From Magnetospirillum sp. ME-1 (lineage in GTDB: Bacteria > Pseudomonadota > Alphaproteobacteria > Rhodospirillales > Magnetospirillaceae): a stretch of DNA of 64,000 nt. The stretch covers positions 3,958,341-4,022,340 of the forward strand of contig NZ_CP015848.1 in assembly GCF_002105535.1 (NCBI RefSeq). Direction: 5' to 3'. Below are positions 54,057 to 63,634 of this stretch, one piece after another. Numbering within the stretch: position 1 is the stretch's first letter; each line of letters begins with the position of its first letter. A program made the translations under genes and the position numbers. The notes beneath the pieces were generated by a model, which saw only the letters and a list, made by a program, of their open reading frames with translations, was not told where the DNA came from and did not search any database.

Positions 54057-55000
54057 AGCTCGAATCCGGCCAGCCCGAAAAGCCGTCGCTGGTCATCGAT
54101 GGACAGCATGCCAGCCGCAGTGATCAGCCGCCGGATGGCTGGCGGCTGTGGTGGCTGGCCATCCGGCCCAAGACGCTGACCATTTCCGTGGCGCCCGTGG
54201 TGGCGGGCAGCGCGCTGGCCTTCGCCGATGCCGGAACCCTCGATCCTCGGCCCTTCGCCGCCTCGCTGCTGGGCGCGCTGGCCATCCAGGCGGGCACCAA
54301 TCTCTACAACGACGTGGGCGACGCGGTCCGGGGCGGCGACCAGCCGCTGCGCCAGGGACCGCCGCGCGTCACCGCGCTGGGCTGGGCGAGTCCTGAGCGG
54401 GTGCGCCGCGCAGCCCTGGTCAGCTTCGCCCTGGCCGCCCTGGTGGGCCTCTATCTCGCCTGGCTGGGCGGCTGGCCCATCATCGCCCTGGGGCTGGCCT
54501 CGCTGCTGGCGGGCTGGGCTTATTCCAGCGGGCCGAAGCCCATCGCCTATACCCCCAGCGGCGAAGCCTTCGTCATCGCCTTTTTCGGCATCGGCGCGGT
54601 GGGGGGGACCTATTACCTGCAGACTATGACCCTGACCGGTCAGTCGATTATGGTCGGCATGGCCATCGGCGCGGTGGCGGCGGCGGTGCTGCTGGCCAAC
54701 AATTACCGCGACATGGAGGCCGACCGGCTGGCCGGGCGCCGCACCCTGGCCATCCGCGCCGGGATCGAGGCGTCCAAGGCGGTCTACGGCATGCTGCTGC
54801 TGTCCTCGGTCGGCCTGCTGGCCTCGCCCTTGGGGCCCAAGGGCGGATGGCTGTGCCTGGGCGCGCTGCCCTTCGCCCTGTGGCTGATCCTGAAATTCGC
54901 CACCCGGGCGCGCGGCCCGGCCTTCAACGCCATCCTGGCGTCCACGGCGCGCTTCCAGCTGCTGCTGGCCGGCTTGCTGGCCGCAGGAGTGCTGCTGTGA
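54053..55000 (+). CDS. menA: 1,4-dihydroxy-2-naphthoate polyprenyltransferase
   Basis: 315 residues from the ATG at 54053. After a hydrophilic 35-residue start come eight or nine membrane segments. Both prenyl-diphosphate motifs are present: NDVGDAVRGGD near 85 and RDMEADRLAGRRTLA near 220. TNLYNDVGD and the SGPKPIAYTPSGE loop point to MenA rather than UbiA. It attaches the isoprenoid tail to the naphthoquinone. Placed directly after ubiE and nosY. Confidence 0.92.
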   Translation: MKLESGQPEKPSLVIDGQHASRSDQPPDGWRLWWLAIRPKTLTISVAPVVAGSALAFADAGTLDPRPFAASLLGALAIQAGTNLYNDVGDAVRGGDQPLRQGPPRVTALGWASPERVRRAALVSFALAALVGLYLAWLGGWPIIALGLASLLAGWAYSSGPKPIAYTPSGEAFVIAFFGIGAVGGTYYLQTMTLTGQSIMVGMAIGAVAAAVLLANNYRDMEADRLAGRRTLAIRAGIEASKAVYGMLLLSSVGLLASPLGPKGGWLCLGALPFALWLILKFATRARGPAFNAILASTARFQLLLAGLLAAGVLL

Positions 55001-55860
55001 TCACCCAGGCCGCCCTGCCGCTGGCGCTGGCCTTCATCATGTTCGCCATGGGGCTGACCATGGACGGGCGCGATTTTCGCGTGGTGTTCGGGCGGCCGAA
55101 GGCCATGGCGGTGGGGCTGGCGGCCAAGCTGCTGCTGCTGCCCGCTTTGGGACTGGCCCTGGTGCTGGCCTGGAAGCCCCAGCCCGATTTCGCGGTGGGC
55201 ATGATCCTGCTGGCCGCCTGTCCCGCCGGGGTGACCTCGGCCCTGCTCACCCATCACGCCGGCGGGCGCATCGCCCTGGCCGCCACCATCACCGCGCTGA
55301 CCTCGCTCGCCGCCACGGTGACGGTGCCGCTGCTGGTCAATTTCGGCCTCGCCCTGTTCGCCGGCTATGACCGGTCGGTCGAGATTCCCGTGGGCAAGAT
55401 GACGCTGGGGATCTTCCTGGTGGACACGGTGCCGCTGGCCCTGGGGCTGGCCATTCAGCGTTTCCGGCCCGGGTTGGCCGAGCGCATGGGCCGAATCGCC
55501 CGGCCTGTCGCCACCTTGCTGTTCGCCCTGATCGTGGTGGGCGCCTTTGTCAGCCAGCGCCAGTCGCTGATCGACCATGTGGGCGACGTGGTGCCCGCCG
55601 CCCTGGTGCTCAATCTGGCGGCCATGACCGGGGCCTGGGCGCTGGGCGCGTTCGCCCGCCTGGACCTGGCCGACCGCATCGCCGTGGTGATGGAGAATGG
55701 GCTGCAGAACGGGGCGCTGGGCATCTTCGTGGCGGTGACGCTGCTGGGCAGCCCGGCCATGATGGTGCCCAGCATCGTCTACGCCTTCGTCATGAACCTC
55801 ACCGCCATCGCCTTCATCCTTGCGGTGAAGCGCCGTCGCGGCAGAACCGTTACCGGTTAG
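54997..55860 (+). CDS. SBF-family (bile acid:Na+ symporter-like) transporter
   Basis: 287 residues from a GTG at 54997 that overlaps the menA stop as GTGA. Eight to ten membrane segments. The AACPAGVTSALLTHHAGG and VENGLQNGALGIFV-like (MENGLQNGALGIFVAV) motifs are the two family-defining sodium-site regions. Substrate is unknown. Its coupling to menA is unusual. It overlaps the convergent acuI-type gene by 11 bases. Confidence 0.88.
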   Translation: MITQAALPLALAFIMFAMGLTMDGRDFRVVFGRPKAMAVGLAAKLLLLPALGLALVLAWKPQPDFAVGMILLAACPAGVTSALLTHHAGGRIALAATITALTSLAATVTVPLLVNFGLALFAGYDRSVEIPVGKMTLGIFLVDTVPLALGLAIQRFRPGLAERMGRIARPVATLLFALIVVGAFVSQRQSLIDHVGDVVPAALVLNLAAMTGAWALGAFARLDLADRIAVVMENGLQNGALGIFVAVTLLGSPAMMVPSIVYAFVMNLTAIAFILAVKRRRGRTVTG

Positions 55861-56845
55861 GGTCGACCACCACCCGGCCCTTGACGTCGCCTTTCAGGAT
55901 CCTGGCCCCCATCTCGGGCAACTCCGCCAGGCGGATTTCCGTGGTGAGCTGATCCAGCCGGTCCAAGGGCAGCAACTCGGCCAGACGCTTCCAGGCGAGC
56001 ATGCGCTTGGGCTTCGGGCACATCACCGAATCGATGCCCAGGATGCTGGCGCCCCGCAGCAGGAAGGGCAGCACCGTCATGCCGAACTCGACGCCGCCGG
56101 CATTGCCGCACGACGCCACGGCGCCCCGCATGCGAAGCGAAGCGACGGTATTGGCGAGCGTCGCGCCGCCGACCGAGTCCACTGCCGCCGCCCAGCGTTC
56201 CGACAGCAGCGGTTTGGCGGGTGGCGCGCCCACCTCGGCACGGTCGATGATGGAGGCCGCGCCCAGCGAGCGCAGGTAGTCGCCCAGGCTTTCACGGCCC
56301 GTGGACGCCGCCACGCGGTAGCCCAGCTTGGACAGCAGCAGCACGGCCACGCTGCCCAGCCCGCCGGCGGCGCCGGTGACCAGCACCTCGCCCTCATCGG
56401 TGGTGCGCAGGCCGTGATCTTCCAGCGCCATCACCGCCAGCATGGCAGTGAAGCCGGCGGTGCCCACCGCCATGGCCTGGCGGGTGGACAGTCCGGCGGG
56501 AAGGGGCACCAGCCATTCGGCCTTGACCCGGGCCTTGGCGGCAAAGCCGCCCCAATGGGTCTCGCCCACCCGCCAGCCGGTCAGGATCACCTTGTCGCCC
56601 GGCTTGAACTCGGGCGACGCGCTGGCTTCGACCGTGCCGGCGAAATCCACGCCGGGCACGTGCGGGTACTTGCGGACCAGCCGCCCCAGTCCGCCCAGGA
56701 TCATGCCGTCCTTGTAGTTCAAGGTGGAGTACTCGACCTTGACCAGCACCTCGCCCTCGGGCAGGTCGGACTCGGTCAGACGGCGGATGGAGGCGGTCAC
56801 CTTGCCGCCGGTCTCGTCAAGCATCAGGGCGGGAAAATCGCTCAC
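55850..56845 (-). CDS. acuI: AcuI/YhdH-family NADPH quinone or acryloyl-CoA reductase
   Basis: 331 residues from a GTG at 56845 with a perfect AGGAGG five bases upstream. A GroES-like half with VEYSTLNYKDGMIL and PGVDFAGTVE leads into a Rossmann half with VTGAAGGLGSVAVLLLSKLGY; no zinc cysteines. These zinc-free medium-chain enzymes reduce acryloyl-CoA to propionyl-CoA with NADPH. Single gene, no related pathway beside it. Confidence 0.9.
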   Translation of the reverse strand: MSDFPALMLDETGGKVTASIRRLTESDLPEGEVLVKVEYSTLNYKDGMILGGLGRLVRKYPHVPGVDFAGTVEASASPEFKPGDKVILTGWRVGETHWGGFAAKARVKAEWLVPLPAGLSTRQAMAVGTAGFTAMLAVMALEDHGLRTTDEGEVLVTGAAGGLGSVAVLLLSKLGYRVAASTGRESLGDYLRSLGAASIIDRAEVGAPPAKPLLSERWAAAVDSVGGATLANTVASLRMRGAVASCGNAGGVEFGMTVLPFLLRGASILGIDSVMCPKPKRMLAWKRLAELLPLDRLDQLTTEIRLAELPEMGARILKGDVKGRVVVDPNR

Positions 56846-56998
56846 ATTCGCCTCCTGGTCGGATGGAAGATCGACCGGTAGTGTAGCAGCGCCGGTCCGC
56901 GCCCGCACCGGGGACATGGGCTATCGGGAAATACCTATATACAGGGGTGGTTCACCCTGTCTAACTGGCCTATCTACTGGTTCTTTGGGGGGGATGCC

Positions 56999-58681
56999 AT
57001 GTCCTGGAGCAATATGAGAATCGGCGGCCGCCTGTACACGGCCTTCGCCGTGATCCTGGTCCTGGTCGCGGGGCTTGGGTGGCGGTCGCTGGGCGTCATC
57101 GACGATGTGGCGGCCCTGACCACCAAGATGTACGACCATCCCTACACGGTGACCACCAATCTGCTGGAAGCCAAGGCCGACCTCATCGCCATGCACCGCA
57201 GCATGAAGGACGTCGCCCTGTCCCAGGACGCGGCCCAGCTGGACGCCGCGGTGGCGGCGGTCAACGGTTCGGAAAAAGAGGTGCTGGAGCATCTGGACAT
57301 CGCCGCGCCGCGCTTCCTGGGCGACAAGGCCAAGATGGCGGCGCTGCGCAAGGCCGTCGAGGACTGGCGGCCGATCCGCGAGCGGGTGATCGCCCACATG
57401 CGGGCGGGACAGCGTCCCGAGGCCGCCGCCATCACCAAGACGGAGGGCGCCGCCCAGGTCAAGATGATCAGCGACCTGTTCGAGGAACTGGGCGCCTTCT
57501 CCAAGGGCAAGGCGGAAGCCTTGTCGAAAACCGCCATGGCCGAGCACGACGCCGCCAATGCCTCCATGGTGGTCTACATCCTGGTCCTGGCGGCGCTTCT
57601 GGCCGGCATCGCCCTGCTGATCACCCGAAGCATCACCGGGCCGCTGGGCGACCTGCGCACCGTGATGGAGCGCATGGCCAAGGGCGACTACACCATCGAG
57701 GTGCCCGCCCGCCAGCGGGGTGACGAAGTGGGCGACATGGCCCGCACCGTCGAGGTGTTCAAGGACAACGGCCAGGCGGTCAAGCGCCTGGAGGCCGAGC
57801 AGGCCGCCGCCAAGGCCAAGGCCGAGGCGGAGCGCAAGACCGCCATGAACGCCCTGGCCAACGAATTCGAGGGCCACGTCAAGGCGGTGGTCGACCATGT
57901 GGCCGGCGCCGCCAACAAGATGAGCAGCACCGCGTCCTCCATGTCGGCGGCGGCCGAGCAGGCCTCGCGCCAGGCGGGGGCGGCGGCCGACGCGGCCGAG
58001 CATGCCTCGTCCAACGTCCAGACCGTGGCCTCGGCCGCCGAGGAGCTGTCGGCCTCCATCGCCGAGATCGCCCGGCAGGTGGACACCTCGTCCACCACCA
58101 CCAACCACGCGGTTACCAAGGCCGAGCAGACCGGCGCCATCGTCCAGAGCCTGGCCTCGGCGGCGCAACGCATCGGCGACGTGGTCAGCCTGATCAACGA
58201 CATCGCCAGCCAGACCAATCTTCTGGCGCTGAACGCCACCATCGAGGCGGCCAGGGCGGGCGAGGCGGGAAAAGGGTTTGCCGTCGTCGCCAACGAGGTC
58301 AAGAACCTCGCCAATCAGACCGCCAAGGCCACCGAGGAGATCTCCAACCAGATCGGCGAGGTGCAGGGCGCCACCGGTCAGGCGGTGGGGGCCATTCAGG
58401 ACATCCTGTCCACCATCAGCGAATTGTCGCAGGTGACCTCGTCCATCGCTTCGGCGGTGCAGGAGCAGCAGGCCGCCACCGCCGAGATCGCCCGCAACGT
58501 GGAGCAGGCCGCCCAGGGGACCGAGGCGGTGGCCCAGAATATCGCCGGCGTCAGCGCCGCCGCCCGTCAGGCCGGCGACACGTCGGAGGAGGTCTTGACC
58601 GAATCCCGGGATCTGACCGGCCAGTCCGACGTGCTGGGCCGCGAGGTGAAGGGGTTCATCGACAAGATTCGCGCCGGCTGA
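56999..58681 (+). CDS. Methyl-accepting chemotaxis protein
   Basis: 560 residues. Membrane segments at about 10-32 and 190-212 flank a 155-residue periplasmic four-helix-bundle sensor. A HAMP domain follows ([20 protein letters not shown]), then the signalling region with the hairpin tip [20 protein letters not shown] near 404. The signal domain is very like that of the PAS receptor at 22.5 kb. Ligand is unknown; no che genes nearby. Confidence 0.94.
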   Translation: MSWSNMRIGGRLYTAFAVILVLVAGLGWRSLGVIDDVAALTTKMYDHPYTVTTNLLEAKADLIAMHRSMKDVALSQDAAQLDAAVAAVNGSEKEVLEHLDIAAPRFLGDKAKMAALRKAVEDWRPIRERVIAHMRAGQRPEAAAITKTEGAAQVKMISDLFEELGAFSKGKAEALSKTAMAEHDAANASMVVYILVLAALLAGIALLITRSITGPLGDLRTVMERMAKGDYTIEVPARQRGDEVGDMARTVEVFKDNGQAVKRLEAEQAAAKAKAEAERKTAMNALANEFEGHVKAVVDHVAGAANKMSSTASSMSAAAEQASRQAGAAADAAEHASSNVQTVASAAEELSASIAEIARQVDTSSTTTNHAVTKAEQTGAIVQSLASAAQRIGDVVSLINDIASQTNLLALNATIEAARAGEAGKGFAVVANEVKNLANQTAKATEEISNQIGEVQGATGQAVGAIQDILSTISELSQVTSSIASAVQEQQAATAEIARNVEQAAQGTEAVAQNIAGVSAAARQAGDTSEEVLTESRDLTGQSDVLGREVKGFIDKIRAG

Positions 58682-58695
58682 GGTTTTCATGGCCG

Positions 58696-58730
58696 CCCGG
58701 CCGGGTTACCCTGACGGTAATCCGGCCGGG
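58696..58730 (+). promoter_or_regulatory. 15-bp hairpin between chemoreceptor and DUF898 gene
   Basis: CCCGGCCGGGTTACC (58696-58710) pairs with 58716-58730 with one G-U pair and a CTGAC loop. No T run follows. Its 3' arm runs into GGGAG, the likely ribosome-binding site of the next gene, so it could limit translation as well as transcription. Confidence 0.65.
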
Positions 58731-58738
58731 AGAAAGCC

Positions 58739-59812
58739 ATGAACGGTACCGCAACCATCCAGCGTCCCTTTGCCCATTCAGCCGGGACGGGGGGAATGAT
58801 CCGGCTGGCCCTGGTCAACCTGCTGCTGTCCATCCTGACCCTGTCGCTCTACCGCTTCTGGGGCAAGACCAGGGTGCGCCGCCTGCTGTGGGGCGGTACC
58901 CGGGCCTGGGGCGATCCGGTGGAATACACCGGCACTGGCAAGGAATTGTTTCTGGGCTTTCTCCTCGCCCTGGGGGTGATTTACCTGCCCTTGACCCTTG
59001 GTTTCATCGGGGGGAACGTACTGCTGCAATCGGGCAATCCCTTGGGGGGCGCTCTGATCGCCGCCCTCTACTTTCTTACCGTGATGCTGGTCGCGGCGGG
59101 CCTGTTTCGCGCCCGGCGTTACCAGATGAGCCGTACGGTCTGGCGTGGCATCAGGGGCGGGCAAACGGGATCGGCCCTGTCATATGCCTTCCAGTCGCTG
59201 GTGGTGTGGATATTGGTGCCGGCCTCGCTGGGCTGGGCCCTGCCATGGGGCGACATGATGCTGGCCCGCTATCGTCTCGGCAACACCACCTTCGGTGATC
59301 GTGGGCTGACGGTGAAAGACGACGTGGGTTCCCTCTACAAGACCTTCGCCGGCGCATGGGTCGCCTATTTGCTGGGGGGGCCGGTGGTCCTGCTGTGTGT
59401 CGGGGGATGGAGCGCCGCCATGGCCGCCATGGACCTGCCTCCGATCGTGGCCACCCTTCTCGGGGGCCTGGGCGTAATCGTGGCGCTGCTGTTCGCCGTG
59501 CTGCCCTATGCCTGGTACAAGGCGGCCTTCTACCGGCACCTTGCGTCACGGACCAGTTTCTGCGGCGCCGCTTTCGTTGCCGAGGTCAAGGACGGTGCCC
59601 TGATCCGCCTGGTTCTCGGCAACCTGCTCATCACATCGCTCAGTTTAGGCATTCTGCGCCCCTGGGCATCCTTGCGTACCTTCCGCTACGTGTGCGCCGT
59701 TATCGGCGTCGAGGGCGAGCCCGATTTCGCCTCGGTGCATCGCTCGGACGAGGCCGGCCCTTCTACCGGCGAGGGGCTGGTGGCCGTTCTCGACGGGGCG
59801 GGCGAGTTCTGA
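58739..59812 (+). CDS. DUF898 (YjgN-type) membrane protein
   Basis: 357 residues with six to eight membrane segments. The family motifs LLSILTLSLYRFWGKTRVRR and a second copy NLLITSLSLGILRPWASLRT mark an internal duplication typical of DUF898. Function unknown. Its stop overlaps the start of the M48 peptidase gene (TGATG), a frequent pairing in proteobacteria. Confidence 0.88.
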   Translation: MNGTATIQRPFAHSAGTGGMIRLALVNLLLSILTLSLYRFWGKTRVRRLLWGGTRAWGDPVEYTGTGKELFLGFLLALGVIYLPLTLGFIGGNVLLQSGNPLGGALIAALYFLTVMLVAAGLFRARRYQMSRTVWRGIRGGQTGSALSYAFQSLVVWILVPASLGWALPWGDMMLARYRLGNTTFGDRGLTVKDDVGSLYKTFAGAWVAYLLGGPVVLLCVGGWSAAMAAMDLPPIVATLLGGLGVIVALLFAVLPYAWYKAAFYRHLASRTSFCGAAFVAEVKDGALIRLVLGNLLITSLSLGILRPWASLRTFRYVCAVIGVEGEPDFASVHRSDEAGPSTGEGLVAVLDGAGEF

Positions 59813-60888
59813 TGAAGACTCTTGAGGCCGACCGGCCGGGACGCTTTTCCGACGGACGCAGCGCGGCGGTCCGCAAGGTGACCGTTCGCGTGCTGGCCAC
59901 CGGCCTGGAAATCAGGGGCGTCGACGGCTTCCTCATCGCGGTGTGGAAGTCCGAGGACCTGCTGGCCGATGGCGAATGGCCGGAAAAGCGCGGCGTGCGG
60001 CTGCGCTGCGCCTCCGAGCCCCATGCCAGGCTGGCGGTGGAGGATTCCTATGTCATCCGCCAGGTGCTGTCCCAGGCCGCCCGGCCGCCGCGCCCCAGGC
60101 GGACGGGGCTGGTTCTGGCCTGCCTGCTAGGGGGCGGGGTGCTGGCCGGCCTGATGATCGGGCTGGCGCCCATGTCCAGGCTGCTGGCCCATCTGGTGCC
60201 CGCCGGGCTGGAGCGCCAGTGGGGCCAGTCCATGGCCGCCGGTCTGGAAGGCCAGATGAATGCTTGCGAGGGGCGGGACGGGCTGCGGGTGCTGGACGCC
60301 CTGGCCCGGCGGCTGGCCGAGCCGCTGCCGCCCGAACGCCGCCAGCTCACGGTTCACGTGCTGCGCTCCAAGGATGTCAACGCCCTGGCCCTGCCGGGCG
60401 GTGAGATCGTCCTGTTCTCCGGCCTGATCGACAAGGCCGAGGGGCCGGATGAACTGGCCGGGGTGCTGGCCCACGAACTGACCCATGTGGGCGAGCGCCA
60501 CGTCACCGCCGCCATGATCCGGGCGCTGGGCGTGGGCGTGTTCGCCACCATGATCACCGGCGACGCCTCGGGGCTGGTGGCCAGCGGCCTGGGCGCCGTG
60601 ATGGCCGGCGCCTATTCCCGCGAGGACGAAAGCGCCGCCGATTCGGGCGCGCTGGCCCTGCTGGAGGCGGCGGGCATCGGCTCGGACGGCCTTGCCCGGT
60701 TCTTCCGCCGGCTGGAGGTGATGGAAGGCGGGCAGGGGGCGGTGCTGGCCTGGCTGGGCACCCACCCGGAATCGGGCCGCCGCGCCGCCGCCATCGAGGC
60801 GCGGCGCCTGCCCGCGCCCCGGCTGCCGGCCCTGTCGGAGGCCGATTGGCAGGCGGTGAAGCGGGTCTGTTCCAAACCGAAGCCGTGA
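59812..60888 (+). CDS. M48-family membrane metallopeptidase
   Basis: 358 residues. A cytoplasmic N-terminal 100 residues, one membrane segment (RTGLVLACLLGGGVLAGLMI, about 102-121), then a periplasmic peptidase domain with HELTH near 222 and the third zinc ligand in EDESAADSGAL. M48 peptidases of this type (BepA/YcaL-like) work in envelope quality control. Co-encoded with the DUF898 protein. Confidence 0.92.
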   Translation: MKTLEADRPGRFSDGRSAAVRKVTVRVLATGLEIRGVDGFLIAVWKSEDLLADGEWPEKRGVRLRCASEPHARLAVEDSYVIRQVLSQAARPPRPRRTGLVLACLLGGGVLAGLMIGLAPMSRLLAHLVPAGLERQWGQSMAAGLEGQMNACEGRDGLRVLDALARRLAEPLPPERRQLTVHVLRSKDVNALALPGGEIVLFSGLIDKAEGPDELAGVLAHELTHVGERHVTAAMIRALGVGVFATMITGDASGLVASGLGAVMAGAYSREDESAADSGALALLEAAGIGSDGLARFFRRLEVMEGGQGAVLAWLGTHPESGRRAAAIEARRLPAPRLPALSEADWQAVKRVCSKPKP

Positions 60889-60947
60889 TCCCCATGTAAC
60901 CTTGCGAGGGCGGGCGGCGAACCTGGAGTGAGTGGTCCGCCGCCCAT

Positions 60948-61049
60948 GTCATCCCGAGCGAAGTCGAGGGATCCCGTCCTGGTCCGGCGTGCCCGATTCG
61001 GAACCGCCGTTCCAGGTGGAGATCCCTCCGCTCAGGGCGTCGGGATGAC
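60948..61049. repeat. Dispersed palindromic repeat, copy 2
   Basis: 102 bases bounded by GTCATCCCGAG and GTCGGGATGAC. The interior aligns with the copy at 52378 (GAGGGATC, TCCTGG, GTGCC, TTCCAGG, GAGATCCCTC). It lies in the spacer before msrP. Confidence 0.8.
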
Positions 61050-61087
61050 AGGCTGGGCAGGCTGAGACGCCATAGGGAGTGATGAGC

Positions 61088-62013
<926 letters not shown>

Positions 62014-62014
<1 letters not shown>

Positions 62015-62676
62015 TGGACAGAGTGCTGCGCCAGGCCTGGGTCAAGCCCGTGGTGTTCCTTCTCTGCCTGCTGCCCTTGGGACTGCTGGTCTGGCGGGGG
62101 CTGTCGGACGGGTTGGGGGCCAATCCCATCGAGGCCACCAACCGCACTCTCGGCGATTGGGCGTTGCGCTTCCTGCTGATCGCGCTGGCCGTGACGCCCG
62201 TACGGCAGATGACCGGCTGGAACGCGGTGGGGCGCTGGCGGCGCATGCTGGGGCTGTTCGCCTTCGCCTATGTGGTGCTGCATCTGAGCTCGTATGTGGG
62301 CCTCGACCAGTTCTTCGACTGGAACGCCATCGGCCGCGAGATCGTCAAGCGGCGCTACATCACGCTGGGCATGCTGGCGGTGCTGCTGCTGATCCCCCTG
62401 GCCGTCACCTCCACCGATTCCATGGTCCGGCGTTTGGGCGGGCGGCGCTGGCGGGCGCTGCACCGGCTGGTCTACGTCATCGCGCCCTTAGGCGTGACCC
62501 ATCACTGGATGATGGTCAAGAAGGACATCACCGAACCGGCCATCCACGCCGCTATCCTGGCCGTGCTGCTCGGCTGGCGGCTGGCGGCCCGGGCGCGGCT
62601 GCGGCATACTGGCCCGGCCTCCACAGCCAGGGCAGATCCATGTTCCGCGCCGCAATCGTCCTCGCCCTCGTCCTGA
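62014..62676 (+). CDS. msrQ: MsrQ heme-binding membrane subunit
   Basis: 220 residues, ATG overlapping the msrP stop as TGATG. Five or six membrane segments with conserved histidines in VLHLSSY, LHRLVYV and GVTHHWMM that hold heme b. It passes electrons from the quinone pool to MsrP. The C-terminal 20 residues are serine/proline-rich and overlap the next gene by 37 bases. Confidence 0.93.
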
Positions 62677-63104
62677 GCCCGGCCGCCGCCCTGGCCGCCC
62701 AGCCCAAGAAGTGCTTTTCCCTGCCCGAGATCAAGGCGGAGCAGGAGGTGCGCCAGGGCATCTTCCTGCGCGAAGCGGCCAACCGCTGCAACGAACGCCT
62801 GCTGCCGGGCGCCAGGGACCGCTGGCAGAAGATCGAAGGCGCCAACGGCGCCAAGTTCCGCTCGGCCGTGGACAAGCGCCAGAAAGCCTGGCAACGGGAG
62901 TTTCCCGACGACTGGAAGTACCAGATCAACTATGCCGACGGCCGGCTGGTCACCTATGCCCGCAACATCTCGCTGACCGAAGGCTTCTGCGACAATATCG
63001 ACGACTTGCTGCAGACCATCGAGAAGCGGGGCTTCGCCGCCTTTTCCAAGCTGTCCAAGGTGGTCCGCAACCAGGTGACCGACGACTACAAGGTCTGCCA
63101 GTAG
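62640..63104 (+). CDS. Small secreted protein with four cysteines
   Basis: 154 residues. A clear signal peptide (MFRAAIVLALVLSPAAALA) ends near residue 20. The mature part is charged and helical, with cysteines at about 25, 50, 117 and 153 that could form two disulfides. No family recognised. The 37-base overlap with msrQ suggests co-expression, so it may be a periplasmic client or helper of MsrPQ. Confidence 0.75.
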   Translation: MFRAAIVLALVLSPAAALAAQPKKCFSLPEIKAEQEVRQGIFLREAANRCNERLLPGARDRWQKIEGANGAKFRSAVDKRQKAWQREFPDDWKYQINYADGRLVTYARNISLTEGFCDNIDDLLQTIEKRGFAAFSKLSKVVRNQVTDDYKVCQ

Positions 63105-63121
63105 CTTGGGCCGAACGAAAA

Positions 63122-63147
63122 CGCCCCGGCCTTTTCGGGCCGGGGCG
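63122..63147 (-). terminator. Terminator shared by converging genes
   Basis: A perfect 10-bp stem CGCCCCGGCC (63122-63131) with 63138-63147 and a 6-nt loop. On the minus strand it is followed by TTTTCGTT, so it mainly serves the small membrane protein gene, and it may also stop the msrPQ transcript. Confidence 0.82.
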
Positions 63148-63170
63148 CTTCGAAGTCCGGATGGACTGGC

Positions 63171-63398
63171 TTAGCTCTGCGAGGAGCCGCCGCCGGTCGA
63201 GGCCAGATACATCACCAGGCTGGTGAAGACGGCGGTCAGAGCCAAGCCCAGATAGACCGAGAAGCCCAGCGGGCTGGTGGCCGGGCTGGGATTGGCGACG
63301 CCGCCGAAAATGGCGCTCAGCACGGGAACGGCCAGATACAGAGCGATGACCAGCACGCCGGCAACGGTGAGACCCAGAACCTTCGGAAGGACGCCCAT
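63171..63398 (-). CDS. Small two-helix membrane protein
   Basis: 75 residues from the ATG at 63398, which has GGAGCG upstream; an ATG four codons earlier (63410) is possible. Two membrane segments, LGLTVAGVLVIALYLAVPV and GFSVYLGLALTAVFTSLVMYL, joined by a short proline/serine loop, with a polar GGGSSQS end. I do not recognise the family. It stands alone with its own terminator, divergent from glgB. Confidence 0.7.
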   Translation of the reverse strand: MGVLPKVLGLTVAGVLVIALYLAVPVLSAIFGGVANPSPATSPLGFSVYLGLALTAVFTSLVMYLASTGGGSSQS

Positions 63399-63634
63399 AA
63401 CACGCTCCATGAATTGCGGTGCCGCCCCCGACGGGCCGCACGAATTGTCTAACCGGCCATGAACCCAGGCCGGTCCCCTCAGGCTGATCTACTACCAGAT
63501 TTAGGGGCTTTGCGGAAGGTCCAATCAGACTATTTAAAAACTGGGCTGCGAAAACCTGCCCCCGCGAAATCGTCCTTTGTCTTTCCGGCCAAAGGCGGTG
63601 ACACTTGTGGTCTCGACTGGCAGGAGGGGGCTTG

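Noticed and set aside
56941-56960. ACAGGG/CCCTGT inverted repeat before the second chemoreceptor
   Set aside because: Only 6 bp per arm and no known consensus; could be chance.
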